From Niastella vici (GTDB lineage: Bacteria > Bacteroidota > Bacteroidia > Chitinophagales > Chitinophagaceae): 64,000 bases of DNA. Of the stretch, positions 54,189 through 63,185 are shown in pieces. Under the pieces are notes generated by a model. That model was given only the letters and a program-made list of their open reading frames with translations, did no database searches and had not been told where the DNA came from. Both the position numbers and the translations under genes were made by a program. Numbering within the stretch: the stretch's first letter is position 1; each line of letters starts with the position of its first letter. The DNA lies in NCBI RefSeq assembly GCF_002077945.1, contig NZ_LVYD01000102.1, positions 62,001 to 126,000 of the forward strand. The letters run 5' to 3'.

Positions 54189-55310
54189 TTGGAAAAGCAT
54201 TTACATATTGTTTCATTCGACGTACCCTTTCCTGTTGATAACGGGGTGATGATGGATATTTTTTACACCCTGCAAACATTGCATGCAGCCGGCATCGCGG
54301 TTCATTTACATTGTTTTGATTGCGGCCGCGGCCAGCAACCCGACCTTGAGAAATACTGTGTTGAAGTAAATTACTATTCCCGCCAATGCGGTCATAAAGG
54401 GTTTTCGACCAGGTTGCCTTATATGGTGGCTTCCCGTTCAAATCCTGAATTGCTGAACAGGCTTTGTGAGGATGAATATCCCATATTGCTGGAGGGTGTG
54501 CATGGCAGTTACCTCCTGTACGACGAACGGTTCAGCAATCGAAAAATATTATTACGGGTACACCAGATAGCGCATGAGTACCTGCGCGAACTGTCGCGAA
54601 CTTCTTCTTCTCCGTTTAAAAAACTGTATTACCTGCACGAAAGCAAATTGATGCGGCAGCACGAAAGCTTTATTGCCGGTAAAATAACCATCCTTACCCA
54701 AAGCCAGCAGGATGCGGCCGTATACCGGCAGCAGCTAAATGCATCTTCCGTGCTGGCGTTACCGCCTTTTTTACCCTTCGGCGATACGGTCAATAAGGAT
54801 GGGATCGGCTGTTTTTGTTTGTATCACGGTAATCTTTCTTCGGTGCAGAATGAAAAAGCGGCGCTCTGGTTATTAAAAAATGTATTTAAAAAGTTGAACG
54901 TGCATTTCGTGATAGCCGGTAAAGATCCTTCGGCCCGTCTTGAGCAGGCCATTAATTCGCAATCGAATGCCTGCCTGGTGGCCAACCCCAGTGAGCAGGA
55001 AATGCAGGACCTTATTAGCCAGGCGCATATTCATGTACTGCCTTCGCTTTCCAGCAAACCGGTTCAAATAAAATTATTGAATGCGCTGTTCAACGGCCGA
55101 CACCTAATTGTCAACGAACAAATGGTGACCGACAGTGCGCTCGCGCCTTACTGTCATATCGCTACAACTGCCGAAGCGTTTCAGTCGGTTATTGTACAAT
55201 TGAAGCACCAGCCGTTTGACGATCATGAAATTATGTTACGCCGCAACCTGCTCGAAAAATATTTCGATAATGAACAGAACGGGAAACGGTTGTTATCCCT
55301 GATTTATTAA
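54189..55310 (+). CDS. glycosyltransferase (GT-B) with TTG start
   Basis: 373 residues. The start codon is TTG immediately after the previous gene's stop. The next in-frame ATG would remove the conserved strand 'HLHIVSFDVPFPVDNG', so TTG is preferred. The fold is GT-B, with 'LLRVHQIAHEYLRELSRT' and C-terminal 'FVIAGKDPSARLEQAI' and 'HIHVLPSLSSKPVQIKLLNAL', typical of GT4-type acceptor and donor domains. It probably acts with the preceding enzyme on the same glycan. Its stop overlaps the convergent GT2 gene by four bases. Confidence 0.85.
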   Translation: MEKHLHIVSFDVPFPVDNGVMMDIFYTLQTLHAAGIAVHLHCFDCGRGQQPDLEKYCVEVNYYSRQCGHKGFSTRLPYMVASRSNPELLNRLCEDEYPILLEGVHGSYLLYDERFSNRKILLRVHQIAHEYLRELSRTSSSPFKKLYYLHESKLMRQHESFIAGKITILTQSQQDAAVYRQQLNASSVLALPPFLPFGDTVNKDGIGCFCLYHGNLSSVQNEKAALWLLKNVFKKLNVHFVIAGKDPSARLEQAINSQSNACLVANPSEQEMQDLISQAHIHVLPSLSSKPVQIKLLNALFNGRHLIVNEQMVTDSALAPYCHIATTAEAFQSVIVQLKHQPFDDHEIMLRRNLLEKYFDNEQNGKRLLSLIY

Positions 55311-56218
55311 AGGTCGCTGCCTGCCTGTTGCATGTCAATAAACTGATGTAGCCGGTAAACATCGAACAGGAACAGGGAAGGATTGCAGGAATGCAGGTTG
55401 GTTTTAATGTACAGGCCCATAAGCGTTTGCAACAACCGGGGAAGCCATAACAGCCGGTATGTTTTCAGCGTGTAATAGAATGCGTACAGCCGTACATGTG
55501 CTTTAAGCTGGGCAACCGGCACCAGCTTTTGCAGCCGGGCCAGATTCTGCAACGCGTTAACGGTTTTGGCCAGAAATACGGCAGTTGCTTCTACCCCATC
55601 GTGCTCAACCGCATTATCAATATATTTTACGGGTACCTGAAGCGTTTCGAGTTGAATACCGATCCAGGTATCTTCATGCCCATACCCGGTAAAGGAATCA
55701 TGGAATTGCAGTTGATTGAAAATGCTTTTATGTACCAGGAAATTATTCGACATAAAACCGGCGTAAGGCTTGCGGTTACGGTTGGCTGTATTGGGGGCTT
55801 CCCGTACGGTACCATATTTCCAGTGTAAACGACAGGTACAATCTGGAGGCGGTGTTTGGCTGTATATTCTGCCGCCCGGCACCACGCAGGGCGTATCACT
55901 TAACTCATCAAAATAGTTTTGTAAGAACCGGGGTGAAAGCAGCAGGCTGTCGCCATCAAGAAAAACCAGCCAGTTGAAGCGGGCGTTCTGCGCCAGCAAT
56001 TGGCGAATGCGAATGCGGCCATGATTTTTTGTACCGGGTACATACCGTACAAAAGGGAGATGGGCAATGGATGCATTGATGGCCTGCCACGAAGCATCGG
56101 AGCCATCATCCATAATAAGAATTTCGCCATCCTTGTTCAGCGCGGTCATCTGGCTGCTAAGGGCTGTTGCCAGCGCCGTAATGTTGCGGTTGAAAACAGG
56201 GATGCAAACAGCGATCAT
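55307..56218 (-). CDS. family-2 glycosyltransferase (GT-A)
   Basis: 303 residues, GT-A fold starting '[22 protein letters not shown]', with 'EILIMDDGSDASW' and the metal-binding 'LVFLDGDSLLL'. A C-terminal 'FTGYGHEDTWIGIQLE' resembles the galactosyltransferase-type N-terminal or C-terminal motif in many GT2 enzymes. Cytoplasmic, possibly membrane-attached by a C-terminal amphipathic region. It overlaps the FtsE gene by four bases (ATGA), so the two are cotranscribed. Confidence 0.9.
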   Translation of the reverse strand: MIAVCIPVFNRNITALATALSSQMTALNKDGEILIMDDGSDASWQAINASIAHLPFVRYVPGTKNHGRIRIRQLLAQNARFNWLVFLDGDSLLLSPRFLQNYFDELSDTPCVVPGGRIYSQTPPPDCTCRLHWKYGTVREAPNTANRNRKPYAGFMSNNFLVHKSIFNQLQFHDSFTGYGHEDTWIGIQLETLQVPVKYIDNAVEHDGVEATAVFLAKTVNALQNLARLQKLVPVAQLKAHVRLYAFYYTLKTYRLLWLPRLLQTLMGLYIKTNLHSCNPSLFLFDVYRLHQFIDMQQAGSDL

Positions 56219-56904
56219 GTAATATTGATACTGGCGTTATCGATCACCCGGCCTCTTTCGGTGCGAACCGTACGGGCGGGATATTTATTGATAACGATAT
56301 AATCGTGGGTAGCCATTACGATAGCGGTGCCATAGTCGCGGGAGATATGGAACAGCAGCTGCATGATCTCATCGGAGGTTTCGGGGTCAAGGTTACCCGT
56401 AGGCTCATCGGCCAGGATCAGCTTGGGCGAATTGAGCAGGGCGCGGGCGATATCAACACGTTGCTGTTCGCCACCACTAAGCTCAAAAGGCATTTTAAAA
56501 CCCTTTGATTTAAGGCCAACTTTATCGAGCACATCGATGATCTTTTCATCCATCAGTTTTTCGTCCTTCCAGCCGGTGGCGCGCACCACAAAGCGCAGAT
56601 TATCGTTTACGTTACGATCGGTGAGCAATTGAAAATCCTGGAAAACAACACCCAGGTTACGGCGCAGGAAGGGGACTTTTTTCCAGTCCATATCGCGCAG
56701 GTTGAAACCAACAACGGTTCCATCCCCTTCTTTCAGGCGCAGATCGCCGTACATGGTCTTTAACAGGCTCGATTTTCCGGTGCCGGTTTTACCAACCAGG
56801 TACACAAACTCGCCTTTTTGCACTTTGAAATTTACATCCTGTAAAACAAGGTTGTTCCCCTGATAGATATTTACGTGCCGTAGGTCAATGATGTTCTCCT
56901 GCAT
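56215..56904 (-). CDS. ftsE: ABC ATP-binding protein FtsE
   Basis: 229 residues. Walker A is GKTGTGKSS (38-46), the signature [16 protein letters not shown] and Walker B '[12 protein letters not shown]'. FtsE pairs with FtsX in a division complex that activates peptidoglycan hydrolases. FtsX is not adjacent in this window, so the partner would be elsewhere, as is common in Bacteroidota. LolD-type ABC proteins are the alternative. A -7 box (TATTTTTG, minus strand 56925-56932) lies 20 bases before the ATG. Confidence 0.8.
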   Translation of the reverse strand: MQENIIDLRHVNIYQGNNLVLQDVNFKVQKGEFVYLVGKTGTGKSSLLKTMYGDLRLKEGDGTVVGFNLRDMDWKKVPFLRRNLGVVFQDFQLLTDRNVNDNLRFVVRATGWKDEKLMDEKIIDVLDKVGLKSKGFKMPFELSGGEQQRVDIARALLNSPKLILADEPTGNLDPETSDEIMQLLFHISRDYGTAIVMATHDYIVINKYPARTVRTERGRVIDNASINIT

Positions 56905-56924
56905 ACTGATCCGTTAAGTTGAAA

Positions 56925-56932
56925 CAAAAATA
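56925..56932 (-). promoter_or_regulatory. -7 box of the ftsE operon
   Basis: The plus-strand CAAAAATA corresponds to a perfect TATTTTTG on the minus strand. The start would lie only about 15 bases before the ATG. No TTG was found at the ideal distance. Confidence 0.4.
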
Positions 56933-57368
56933 AGCAATTCAGCCCAGTTATGAATTTTGTGTTTTACCACTAATAGCATGCCCATTGTTAATAAACTCAG
57001 GACTTTAGACAATTTTTCCGGTTCGGGGGAGCGGGGATGTGCCTGCATTTTGAAACAGGGAAGAAAGGCTGGCGGCCAGGGCCGTTTACTGGCTCTAATA
57101 TATGGTTAATTTTTTATGTGAACAAGGCGGAGTTGGGCTCTTAATTAAGCCCCCCAGAACGGGAACTCTCTCTTCTTTTTTATTGGCAGCGTGTAGATAT
57201 CCCGGAGATGTCCCGGATATAAGCCGGAAATATCATACTGATATCCTGTCACTTTATAACTCCGGAATATCTCCGGTTTAGTACAATGATATTCCTAAGT
57301 TGTTTTTATAATATAGGTAGTCTCGCCCTGCGACATACCGTTATTTTTTGACCATTAAACCATCGTTT
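56933..57368. other. gene-free spacer
   Basis: About 435 bases with no gene. A region from 57190 to 57285 carries repeated CCGGAATAT and CCCGGATAT fragments with short inverted matches. No recognised element was assigned. Confidence 0.35.
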
Positions 57369-58151
57369 ATGCCAAAGTTGATAGGAAGTTTGCAATTCAT
57401 CGGTTCCCTCGATAACATGAGCGCCTATAAAATGCGCGGTTCCGACAAGATCATACTCCGTAAAAAAGGCGGCCCCTCGAAAAAGCAGATCAAGCAAGAC
57501 CCGCACTTCGATCTTACCCGCCGGAATAACAAGGAATTTGGCGGAAGATCAAAGCTTGCCGCCCAAATCAAAAATGCGCTGTTTCCACTGCGTTCCCTGA
57601 CAGATTATAATATTACCGGCCCGCTCAATGCATTATTGAAACATATTCAAAAGCTGGATACCGAAAATGAATATGGGAAGCGAAATGTGCTGATCTCGAA
57701 AAACCCACGGTTGCTCGAAGGATTTACCCTGAACCGCAAAAACCTGCTTGAATCAATTATAAGTACCCCATTTTTATGGTCATTACAAAAAGATCAGGTG
57801 ATCATTGATGTGCCTGGGCTGTTGCCGGGCATTAACTTTATAGTGCCGGGCGATTATTCCTGGTACCAGTTTACTGCTGTGGCCGGTTTGGTGCCCGACC
57901 TGTATTATCACGAGCACGGATACCGGCCAAAAGACGACCGGGTGCATTTTCGGGATCTGGCTTATTCAGACTGGTTGCCGGTGAACACCCCTTCCCCTGC
58001 CGGCAAATTGATCGTAACCGGTTTGCCCGAACAAAAACCGGAAAACTGCAGCTTAATGATCGCTGTGGGCATTGCCTTTGGAACCATTCAACGTGGCGAA
58101 ATTGAACAGGTAAAATACGTTGGCGCGGGAAAGGTGATCGGGATGGTTTGA
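57369..58151 (+). CDS. conserved Bacteroidota hypothetical protein
   Basis: 260 residues from the ATG at 57369 (a TTG at 57348 was rejected). It begins 'MPKLIGSLQFIGSLDNMSAYKM' with the pattern '..GsL..lsaYkmrgsd..ilr.KGGpsk..ik.dP.F..TR.NN.EFGGrs'. I recall this opening in many Bacteroidota hypotheticals, including ones near mobile or gliding regions. It is predicted soluble, with no signal peptide. The C-terminal half is beta-rich. The function is unknown. Confidence 0.8.
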   Translation: MPKLIGSLQFIGSLDNMSAYKMRGSDKIILRKKGGPSKKQIKQDPHFDLTRRNNKEFGGRSKLAAQIKNALFPLRSLTDYNITGPLNALLKHIQKLDTENEYGKRNVLISKNPRLLEGFTLNRKNLLESIISTPFLWSLQKDQVIIDVPGLLPGINFIVPGDYSWYQFTAVAGLVPDLYYHEHGYRPKDDRVHFRDLAYSDWLPVNTPSPAGKLIVTGLPEQKPENCSLMIAVGIAFGTIQRGEIEQVKYVGAGKVIGMV

Positions 58152-58181
58152 GGGGTGGAAGCGAGTTTGCCGGATAATAGC

Positions 58182-58211
58182 TTGCCCCAAAAGGGCAATT
58201 GTGTATTTTAG
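58182..58211 (+). promoter_or_regulatory. complete -33/-7 promoter of the SMI1/KNR4 gene
   Basis: TTG (58182-58184), exactly 19 bases, then TATTTTAG (58204-58211), which matches seven of eight positions of TAnnTTTG. The ATG at 58216 follows after four bases, predicting a leaderless or nearly leaderless mRNA. Confidence 0.55.
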
Positions 58212-58215
58212 CGTA

Positions 58216-58683
58216 ATGGATTGGATAGAATTTATCTCCACTGAGATTAGCAAAAAAAATGATATAGAACTTCGCTTTAATTCACCCGTGCCCGAAAGCA
58301 GATTGATTGAATTGAAAGAACAATTTGGTCTTACCCAGTTGCCTTTTGAATTGGAGCAATTTTACCGACAAACAAACGGTATTGATGAATATATATATGT
58401 TGAGAAAATTGGTGAGTTTATCTGGTCGATTGACCGGGTAATTGAAACTAATAAATTCAATAGAAATTCTCCGCGTTATAAAGACATTTACAAAAGCTTT
58501 GACGATCTGCTTTTCTTTTCAGATGCAGGCAATGGAGACCTTTTTGGTTTTGAAACCCTGAACGGTAAATTTGAGCGATCTGATGTATATGTTTGGAATC
58601 ACGAAAATGACAGCAGAGAATGGATTGCCCCGAACATGAAGGTATTTATAGAAGGATGGACAAATGGCTTCATCAAAGTATAA
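58216..58683 (+). CDS. SMI1/KNR4 family protein
   Basis: 155 residues from the ATG at 58216; a GTG at 58201 overlaps the promoter and was rejected. The SMI1/KNR4 core contains 'ESRLIELKEQFGLTQLPFELEQFYRQTNGID', 'IWSIDRVIETN' and 'DDLLFFSDAGNGDLFGFETL'. The last segment matches the family's hallmark 'd.Gngd.f.fd'. Proteins of this family are common immunity proteins of bacterial toxin systems but also occur alone. No toxin gene is adjacent, so an orphan immunity role is only a guess. It is soluble and cytoplasmic. Confidence 0.82.
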   Translation: MDWIEFISTEISKKNDIELRFNSPVPESRLIELKEQFGLTQLPFELEQFYRQTNGIDEYIYVEKIGEFIWSIDRVIETNKFNRNSPRYKDIYKSFDDLLFFSDAGNGDLFGFETLNGKFERSDVYVWNHENDSREWIAPNMKVFIEGWTNGFIKV

Positions 58684-58684
58684 C

Positions 58685-58692
58685 TATCTTTG
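58685..58692 (+). promoter_or_regulatory. -7 box of the LysR gene
   Basis: TATCTTTG is a perfect TAnnTTTG match just after the SMI1/KNR4 stop, four bases before the LysR ATG (58697). No TTG is at the ideal distance. Confidence 0.4.
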
Positions 58693-58696
58693 GCCC

Positions 58697-59593
58697 ATGT
58701 TTGACTTTCGATTAAAGGTATTTTACACCGTTGCGCGCAGACTGAATTTTACCAAAGCGGCGGAAGAATTGTTTATAACGCAACCCGCAGTAACAAAACA
58801 TATCCACGAAATTGAGACCTACTATAAAACCCAGTTGTTTCAACGGAATGGCACCAGAATAAAGCTAACGCCGGCCGGCACCGCTTTACTGGAACATGCT
58901 GAACAGTTGTTTGCGATCTACAGAAATATAGAATTTGAACTCGCAGCCATCAATCAAAATGCAAAAGGCACCATGCGGATCGGGGCCAGCACCACAGTAG
59001 CGCAATATGTGCTGCCCAAATACCTGGCGCTGTTCAAACAAAAATTCCCGGACATAAAAATTGCCCTCACGGCTAATAATACGGAGCATATTGAAAACGC
59101 ACTTATTGCCAGTAAAATTGATTTCGGCATTATAGAGGGGCAATCGAAACGGCCGCAACTCAAGTATACTACCTTCCTGAAAGATGAAATAGTGTTATGC
59201 GCCAGAGCGGGTAATCCGTTCCTGAAAAAGCAATCCATTTCCCTGGCCATATTGAAAGACCTTCCCCTGCTGATGCGCGAACAAGGATCTGGCTCACAGG
59301 AAGTGATTGCCGCGGCCTTAAAAAAGGCAGGACTTACCATTTCGAAACTAAAAGTGGAAATGGTGCTGGAAAGTACAGAAAGCATTAAGTCGTATCTCTC
59401 CGGTTCCGACTGTTTTGCCTTTCTTTCCAGACACTCCATTGTAAAAGAATTAAAAAGCAATGAGCTCAATATTATAGATATAAAGGATCTGCATATTGAG
59501 CGGGCTTTTTATTTTGTAAAGCAACAGGGCGATAACCAGCACCTGCCTGAATTGTTTATGAAATTCATTTCCTCTGATAACTTTAAGTTATAG
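58697..59593 (+). CDS. LysR-type transcriptional regulator
   Basis: 298 residues from the ATG at 58697. A 58664 ATG is in frame but overlaps the previous gene and the -7 box. It has an N-terminal winged HTH ('LNFTKAAEELFITQPAVTKHIHEIETYYKTQLFQRNGTRIKLTPAG') and a C-terminal two-lobe effector domain. It is cytoplasmic. It lies directly upstream of the YeiH-type transporter gene in the same direction, so it probably controls it; the pairing of LysR (YeiE-like) with YeiH is known from other bacteria. Confidence 0.92.
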   Translation: MFDFRLKVFYTVARRLNFTKAAEELFITQPAVTKHIHEIETYYKTQLFQRNGTRIKLTPAGTALLEHAEQLFAIYRNIEFELAAINQNAKGTMRIGASTTVAQYVLPKYLALFKQKFPDIKIALTANNTEHIENALIASKIDFGIIEGQSKRPQLKYTTFLKDEIVLCARAGNPFLKKQSISLAILKDLPLLMREQGSGSQEVIAAALKKAGLTISKLKVEMVLESTESIKSYLSGSDCFAFLSRHSIVKELKSNELNIIDIKDLHIERAFYFVKQQGDNQHLPELFMKFISSDNFKL

Positions 59594-59664
59594 CAGATTA
59601 AATCTATTCATTTCTCCCGCTGGCCACCATTTTATTCCTTTGTGCCGGAATAATTATCAGCACA

Positions 59665-60639
59665 ATGGAAACAGAACAGGTTAATCCAAATGAAGAAAGG
59701 AAGTTCCTCGACAAAACGATTACCACACGGGAATTGATCTTTTTACTGGCATTGGTATTTTGCATCTCCCCACTGATCACTCCCCCACTCGCTTTATTGC
59801 TGGGACTGGTGATTGCCCAGTTTATCGGGCATCCATACATGCATCTGAATCACAAGGCATCACATATATTATTGCAACTTTCAGTTGTAGCATTGGGATT
59901 CAGAATGAATGTCACCACTGCCTTGCAGGCCGGAAAACAAGGGCTGCTGATCACCATTATTTCTATTTTGGGAACGTTGATAACAGGTTATTTCATTGGC
60001 CGCATCTTTAAAACCAATAACAAGACATCGTATCTTATTGCGGCCGGCACGGCAATCTGTGGCGGCAGTGCTATCGCTGCTGTATCGCCAGTGATAAAGG
60101 CTGAAGAAAAGCAGATCAGTGTGGCGCTGGCCACTACGTTTATTTTAAATGCGCTGGCCCTGGTGGTTTTTCCCATGATCGGCTACTGGTTGCATTTAAG
60201 TGAGACCCAGTTTGGGCTTTGGTGTGCAATAGCCATACACGATACCAGTTCAGTAATTGGCGCCGCCAGTAAATATGGGCGTGAAGCGTTGGAGATCGCG
60301 GCCACTGTAAAACTGGTGCGGGCATTGTGGATCATTCCCGTTGCATTTTTCAGTACGTTGATATTTAAGAACAAAGGAACCCGTATTAAGATCCCCTGGT
60401 TTATCGGCTTTTTTGTGCTGGCCCTTTGTTTGAATACCTACGTGCCCGTCATTCAGCAATATACTAATTACATTGCCGGTGTTTCAAGGTCGGTATTGAC
60501 GGTTACGTTATTCCTGATTGGCTGCGGACTTTCGGGTAAAACAGTAAAAACGGTAGGCTGGCAACCCGTTGTGCAGGGATTTATTTTGTGGTTGATTGTT
60601 TCTGTGGCAGCTTTATTGGCTATCCTATATTTAAGATAA
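59665..60639 (+). CDS. YeiH-family putative sulfate exporter
   Basis: 324 residues with about ten membrane segments. It contains 'ICGGSAIAAVSPVIKAEEKQISVALATTFILNALALVVFP' (about 132-171) and 'WCAIAIHDTSSVIGAASKYGREALEIAATVKLVRALWI' (about 188-225), the conserved core of the YeiH/DUF819-like family. Members are predicted inner-membrane sulfate or small anion exporters, but the substrate is not well established. The upstream LysR gene is the likely regulator. Confidence 0.92.
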   Translation: METEQVNPNEERKFLDKTITTRELIFLLALVFCISPLITPPLALLLGLVIAQFIGHPYMHLNHKASHILLQLSVVALGFRMNVTTALQAGKQGLLITIISILGTLITGYFIGRIFKTNNKTSYLIAAGTAICGGSAIAAVSPVIKAEEKQISVALATTFILNALALVVFPMIGYWLHLSETQFGLWCAIAIHDTSSVIGAASKYGREALEIAATVKLVRALWIIPVAFFSTLIFKNKGTRIKIPWFIGFFVLALCLNTYVPVIQQYTNYIAGVSRSVLTVTLFLIGCGLSGKTVKTVGWQPVVQGFILWLIVSVAALLAILYLR

Positions 60640-60710
60640 TTTTATTAGTGTTTTTATAAAGCAATAGTACTGCAATTGAGCTTTTGTGTTATTTTGGCTT
60701 ATCAATAAGA

Positions 60711-61052
60711 ATGATGCTGCGTAAAATAAAAAGACAGGCGTGTTTAAATAAATACTCAACCTTTCCTTTAAGAGATTATGATACCGAAAACGATGAAGAG
60801 GTATATTCATTTCCAACTGTTTTCCGGTCTTATATCTTGACGATCCCTGCCAAAACTTTCAGGGGTAATATCAGGGATTTAGGTATAGAGATTTCGAGGT
60901 TGGCAAAAGAACTGAAAGCAAACTCCCTGATCTTTCTGGGCGATTCAGTAACGCCCCATTATGTACTTTCTATGATGTGGATTTCAGCAATAATCAAACC
61001 TGCGGGCTTTCGGAAGATGAAAAAATTGCTATCAGTTAATCAAGAGGAGTAA
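60711..61052 (+). CDS. hypothetical protein, 113 residues
   Basis: Starts at the ATG at 60711 (MMLRKIKRQ). It is basic, with no signal peptide and one moderately hydrophobic stretch ('HYVLSMMWISAIIKPAGF'). I recognise no family. A segment 'NIRDLGIEISRLAKELKANSLIFLGD' is probably helix-strand. It lies between YeiH and the DUF2004 gene. Confidence 0.6.
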   Translation: MMLRKIKRQACLNKYSTFPLRDYDTENDEEVYSFPTVFRSYILTIPAKTFRGNIRDLGIEISRLAKELKANSLIFLGDSVTPHYVLSMMWISAIIKPAGFRKMKKLLSVNQEE

Positions 61053-61098
61053 TTACAGCGGGTAAATCCTTTAAATTAGCGCATTAAAAATAATCATC

Positions 61099-61599
61099 AT
61101 GAGCTCCTACACTTTACCTCATTTCGGAGAAATAGATCTTTCGAACCTCGATGAATATTATGATGTGGAAATTGAAATGAACGGAAAAGAAGTTGACCTC
61201 GATCTGAATTTTGAGAAAAAGACTGTTGACCCAGCCAGGTTGGATATCGTAAAGAAATTTTTGGAGAAATTACCGGAGTTTGATCAAAAGAATAAGAAAT
61301 ATATCGTTGAGGATTTTGAAGGCGAAGATAATGATACTGTAGCCACCTATGTTGAGCATCATTTGGAAGAACTTGATGAAGATGAACTGGGGGAGATCAT
61401 TGATTTTAAAAACGAAGCAGTGGAACCTGAAAAGCAATTTATAGATGCACTGCACCTTACCCGGGTTGGGTTTTACCCCGACGGAGACGACCAGTTTGCT
61501 ATTTTTGATTACTCTATAGGCCGTGAGCTAACAGATTACCTGGTGGTTATTTTTACCGATGAAAATGGCGAACTGGAATATATGACAATGGAAAGTTAA
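61099..61599 (+). CDS. DUF2004 family protein
   Basis: 166 residues, very acidic, with 'GEIDLSNLDEYYDVEIEMNGKEVDLDLNF' and a terminal 'FAIFDYSIGRELTDYLVVIFTDENGELEYMTMES' that matches the DUF2004 end. Cytoplasmic. Function is unknown; some DUF2004 genes sit near polymorphic toxin immunity loci. It may be cotranscribed with the preceding gene (46-base gap). Confidence 0.8.
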   Translation: MSSYTLPHFGEIDLSNLDEYYDVEIEMNGKEVDLDLNFEKKTVDPARLDIVKKFLEKLPEFDQKNKKYIVEDFEGEDNDTVATYVEHHLEELDEDELGEIIDFKNEAVEPEKQFIDALHLTRVGFYPDGDDQFAIFDYSIGRELTDYLVVIFTDENGELEYMTMES

Positions 61600-61838
61600 C
61601 TGTTAAACGCATGTAACGCTGTTGATACGGGTAGTTCTTATGGACTACCTTTTTTTATTCCATTGAATTGTTACCATCAAATCATGCCAGCTGAAAAATT
61701 TAGCAACTACTACTATATAACTATGATCGATATGCTGAAATATATTTAGCCACACCCATTGAACAACATGGCATCATTTATGTCACCATTGATGCGAGTT
61801 AAATAATTATCCTATTTATTAAACTTAAACTTTATTCA

Positions 61839-62630
61839 ATGAAGAAGGTCTTTTATTCCTTATTGGTAGTTGCAATGGTGGCAGGCGCCTGTAAAAAGAA
61901 TGCCTCCCCCGAAAATGAATCTTCCCCAAAAAACAGTTCAGGTGGTGTAAATACTACTGCGAGGGCCGCAAGTACCGTTCAATTCAGCGGCTATACCTGG
62001 TATATACGTAATACCGGCAATTCAACAGAAGGTCCTGGCCCTAACATTTTCAACGGTAGCAATGCCTGGGTAGATGGTAATGGCTGGTTGCATTTGAAGA
62101 TCACAAAGAACACCAGTACCAACAAATGGAATTGCGCTGAAATATACAGTGCCCAAAACTTTGGTTATGGTTCTTATCAGTGGCAGGTAGAAGGTGCAAT
62201 TGGCTCCCTCGACAAAAACATTGTGCTAGGATTATTTAATTATTCAGGCAACGACGGTTTTGATGAAATGGATATAGAATTTGCCCGCTGGGGAAACAGC
62301 AGCTGGCCTAACCTGAATTATACCGTATGGCCAGCAACCTCAGGCAAAAGTGAATGGAATTACACCAAAAACTTTACGCTCACTGGCGGCACTTACACTA
62401 CACATCGCTTTACCCGTAACAGCAGCTCGGTAGTGTTTAAAAGTTTGAACGGATTTTATAACGACGACACCAATTTGTTCGCCAGCGCTACCTGCTCGTC
62501 ACCAGCCTGGAGCATCAGCACATTAAGCATGCCGGTACACATGAACCTTTGGTTGTTTGATGGCCTGGCGCCTTCTGATAGCAAAGAAGTAGAAATTATT
62601 ATTCACAGCTTTAAGTATACTGCCGGGTAA
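61839..62630 (+). CDS. GH16-like glycosidase lipoprotein
   Basis: 263 residues, lipoprotein with lipobox VAGAC (Cys18) and a Ser/Asn-rich linker to about residue 47. The remaining domain has the GH16 catalytic signature EMDIE (Glu143, Asp145, Glu147). The strands around it ('YQWQVEGA', 'WPNLNYTVWP', 'MPVHMNLWLFDG') fit a concanavalin-like beta-jelly roll. GH16 enzymes cut beta-1,3 or beta-1,4 glucans and galactans; which substrate cannot be told. It is probably attached to the outer membrane. Confidence 0.9.
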   Translation: MKKVFYSLLVVAMVAGACKKNASPENESSPKNSSGGVNTTARAASTVQFSGYTWYIRNTGNSTEGPGPNIFNGSNAWVDGNGWLHLKITKNTSTNKWNCAEIYSAQNFGYGSYQWQVEGAIGSLDKNIVLGLFNYSGNDGFDEMDIEFARWGNSSWPNLNYTVWPATSGKSEWNYTKNFTLTGGTYTTHRFTRNSSSVVFKSLNGFYNDDTNLFASATCSSPAWSISTLSMPVHMNLWLFDGLAPSDSKEVEIIIHSFKYTAG

Positions 62631-62680
62631 ACCAACGATATTACCAGGGGCAACTGCTCAGGGATGTTAGAATTTTAATA

Positions 62681-62722
62681 TTGCACCATTAGCAAACAGG
62701 CTGATGGTGCAATTTTTTTTTC
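62681..62722 (+). terminator. intrinsic terminator of the GH16-like gene
   Basis: TTGCACCAT (62681-62689) pairs perfectly with ATGGTGCAA (62704-62712) and is followed by ten T. It begins 50 bases after the gene stop. Confidence 0.9.
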
Positions 62723-62847
62723 AGAGTTATTCCTCCTGTTTCTTTCCCTTCCCCTTCCCCATCGTATTAATTCTTTAAGAACCCTTGAAATTTCATCTAT
62801 TTGAATAGTTCAATAATAAGAATACAACCCTCCCATTTTAAAAAAGC

Positions 62848-62874
62848 ACCCTTTCATAATGAAAGGGTTTTTTA
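62848..62874 (+). terminator. orphan terminator-like hairpin
   Basis: ACCCTTTC-ATAAT-GAAAGGGT followed by TTTTTA forms a compact terminator on the plus strand. No gene is found between the previous terminator (62722) and this one, so a short non-coding RNA between about 62740 and 62870 is possible. Confidence 0.55.
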
Positions 62875-63053
62875 TTGAGCATTGGCCGGTAAATATGCAA
62901 ATTATTTATTCAAATTGTTTTATTTCAGTTAGTTATACCTCATTCGATTTCCCGGAAAGAAAGGGCCCTGTATTTGATCTTTCTAATAGATTTAAATTTT
63001 AGTTGGGGCTGCGTGGTCACAAGGGTGAAACGCAGCATTTACACTCACTTCGT
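62875..63053. other. short spacer before the small membrane protein cluster
   Basis: No credible gene. A 35-codon frame at 62895-63002 has no membrane segment and unclear support and was not accepted. The promoter of the following small-protein cluster should lie here. Confidence 0.35.
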
Positions 63054-63164
63054 ATGAAACAGCCCCTGAAATATATTCTATACGTTTTGGTAATAATTCT
63101 TTTAGTGACCATCCTTTCTTACATCTTGTATAAGGCTGGTGTTTATCAAATCAGATCAACATAA
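63054..63164 (+). CDS. very small single-span membrane protein, 36 residues
   Basis: The ATG at 63054 opens a 36-codon frame, MKQPLKYILYVLVIILLVTI and on, ending at TAA 63162-63164. It has one strongly hydrophobic segment (about residues 8-25) with flanking basic residues and is predicted to sit in the inner membrane. It is the first of a cluster of such genes and lies 21 bases before the XRE-type gene. No family is recognised. Confidence 0.6.
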   Translation: MKQPLKYILYVLVIILLVTILSYILYKAGVYQIRST

Positions 63165-63185
63165 AAATATAACAGTCTTTCTGTA

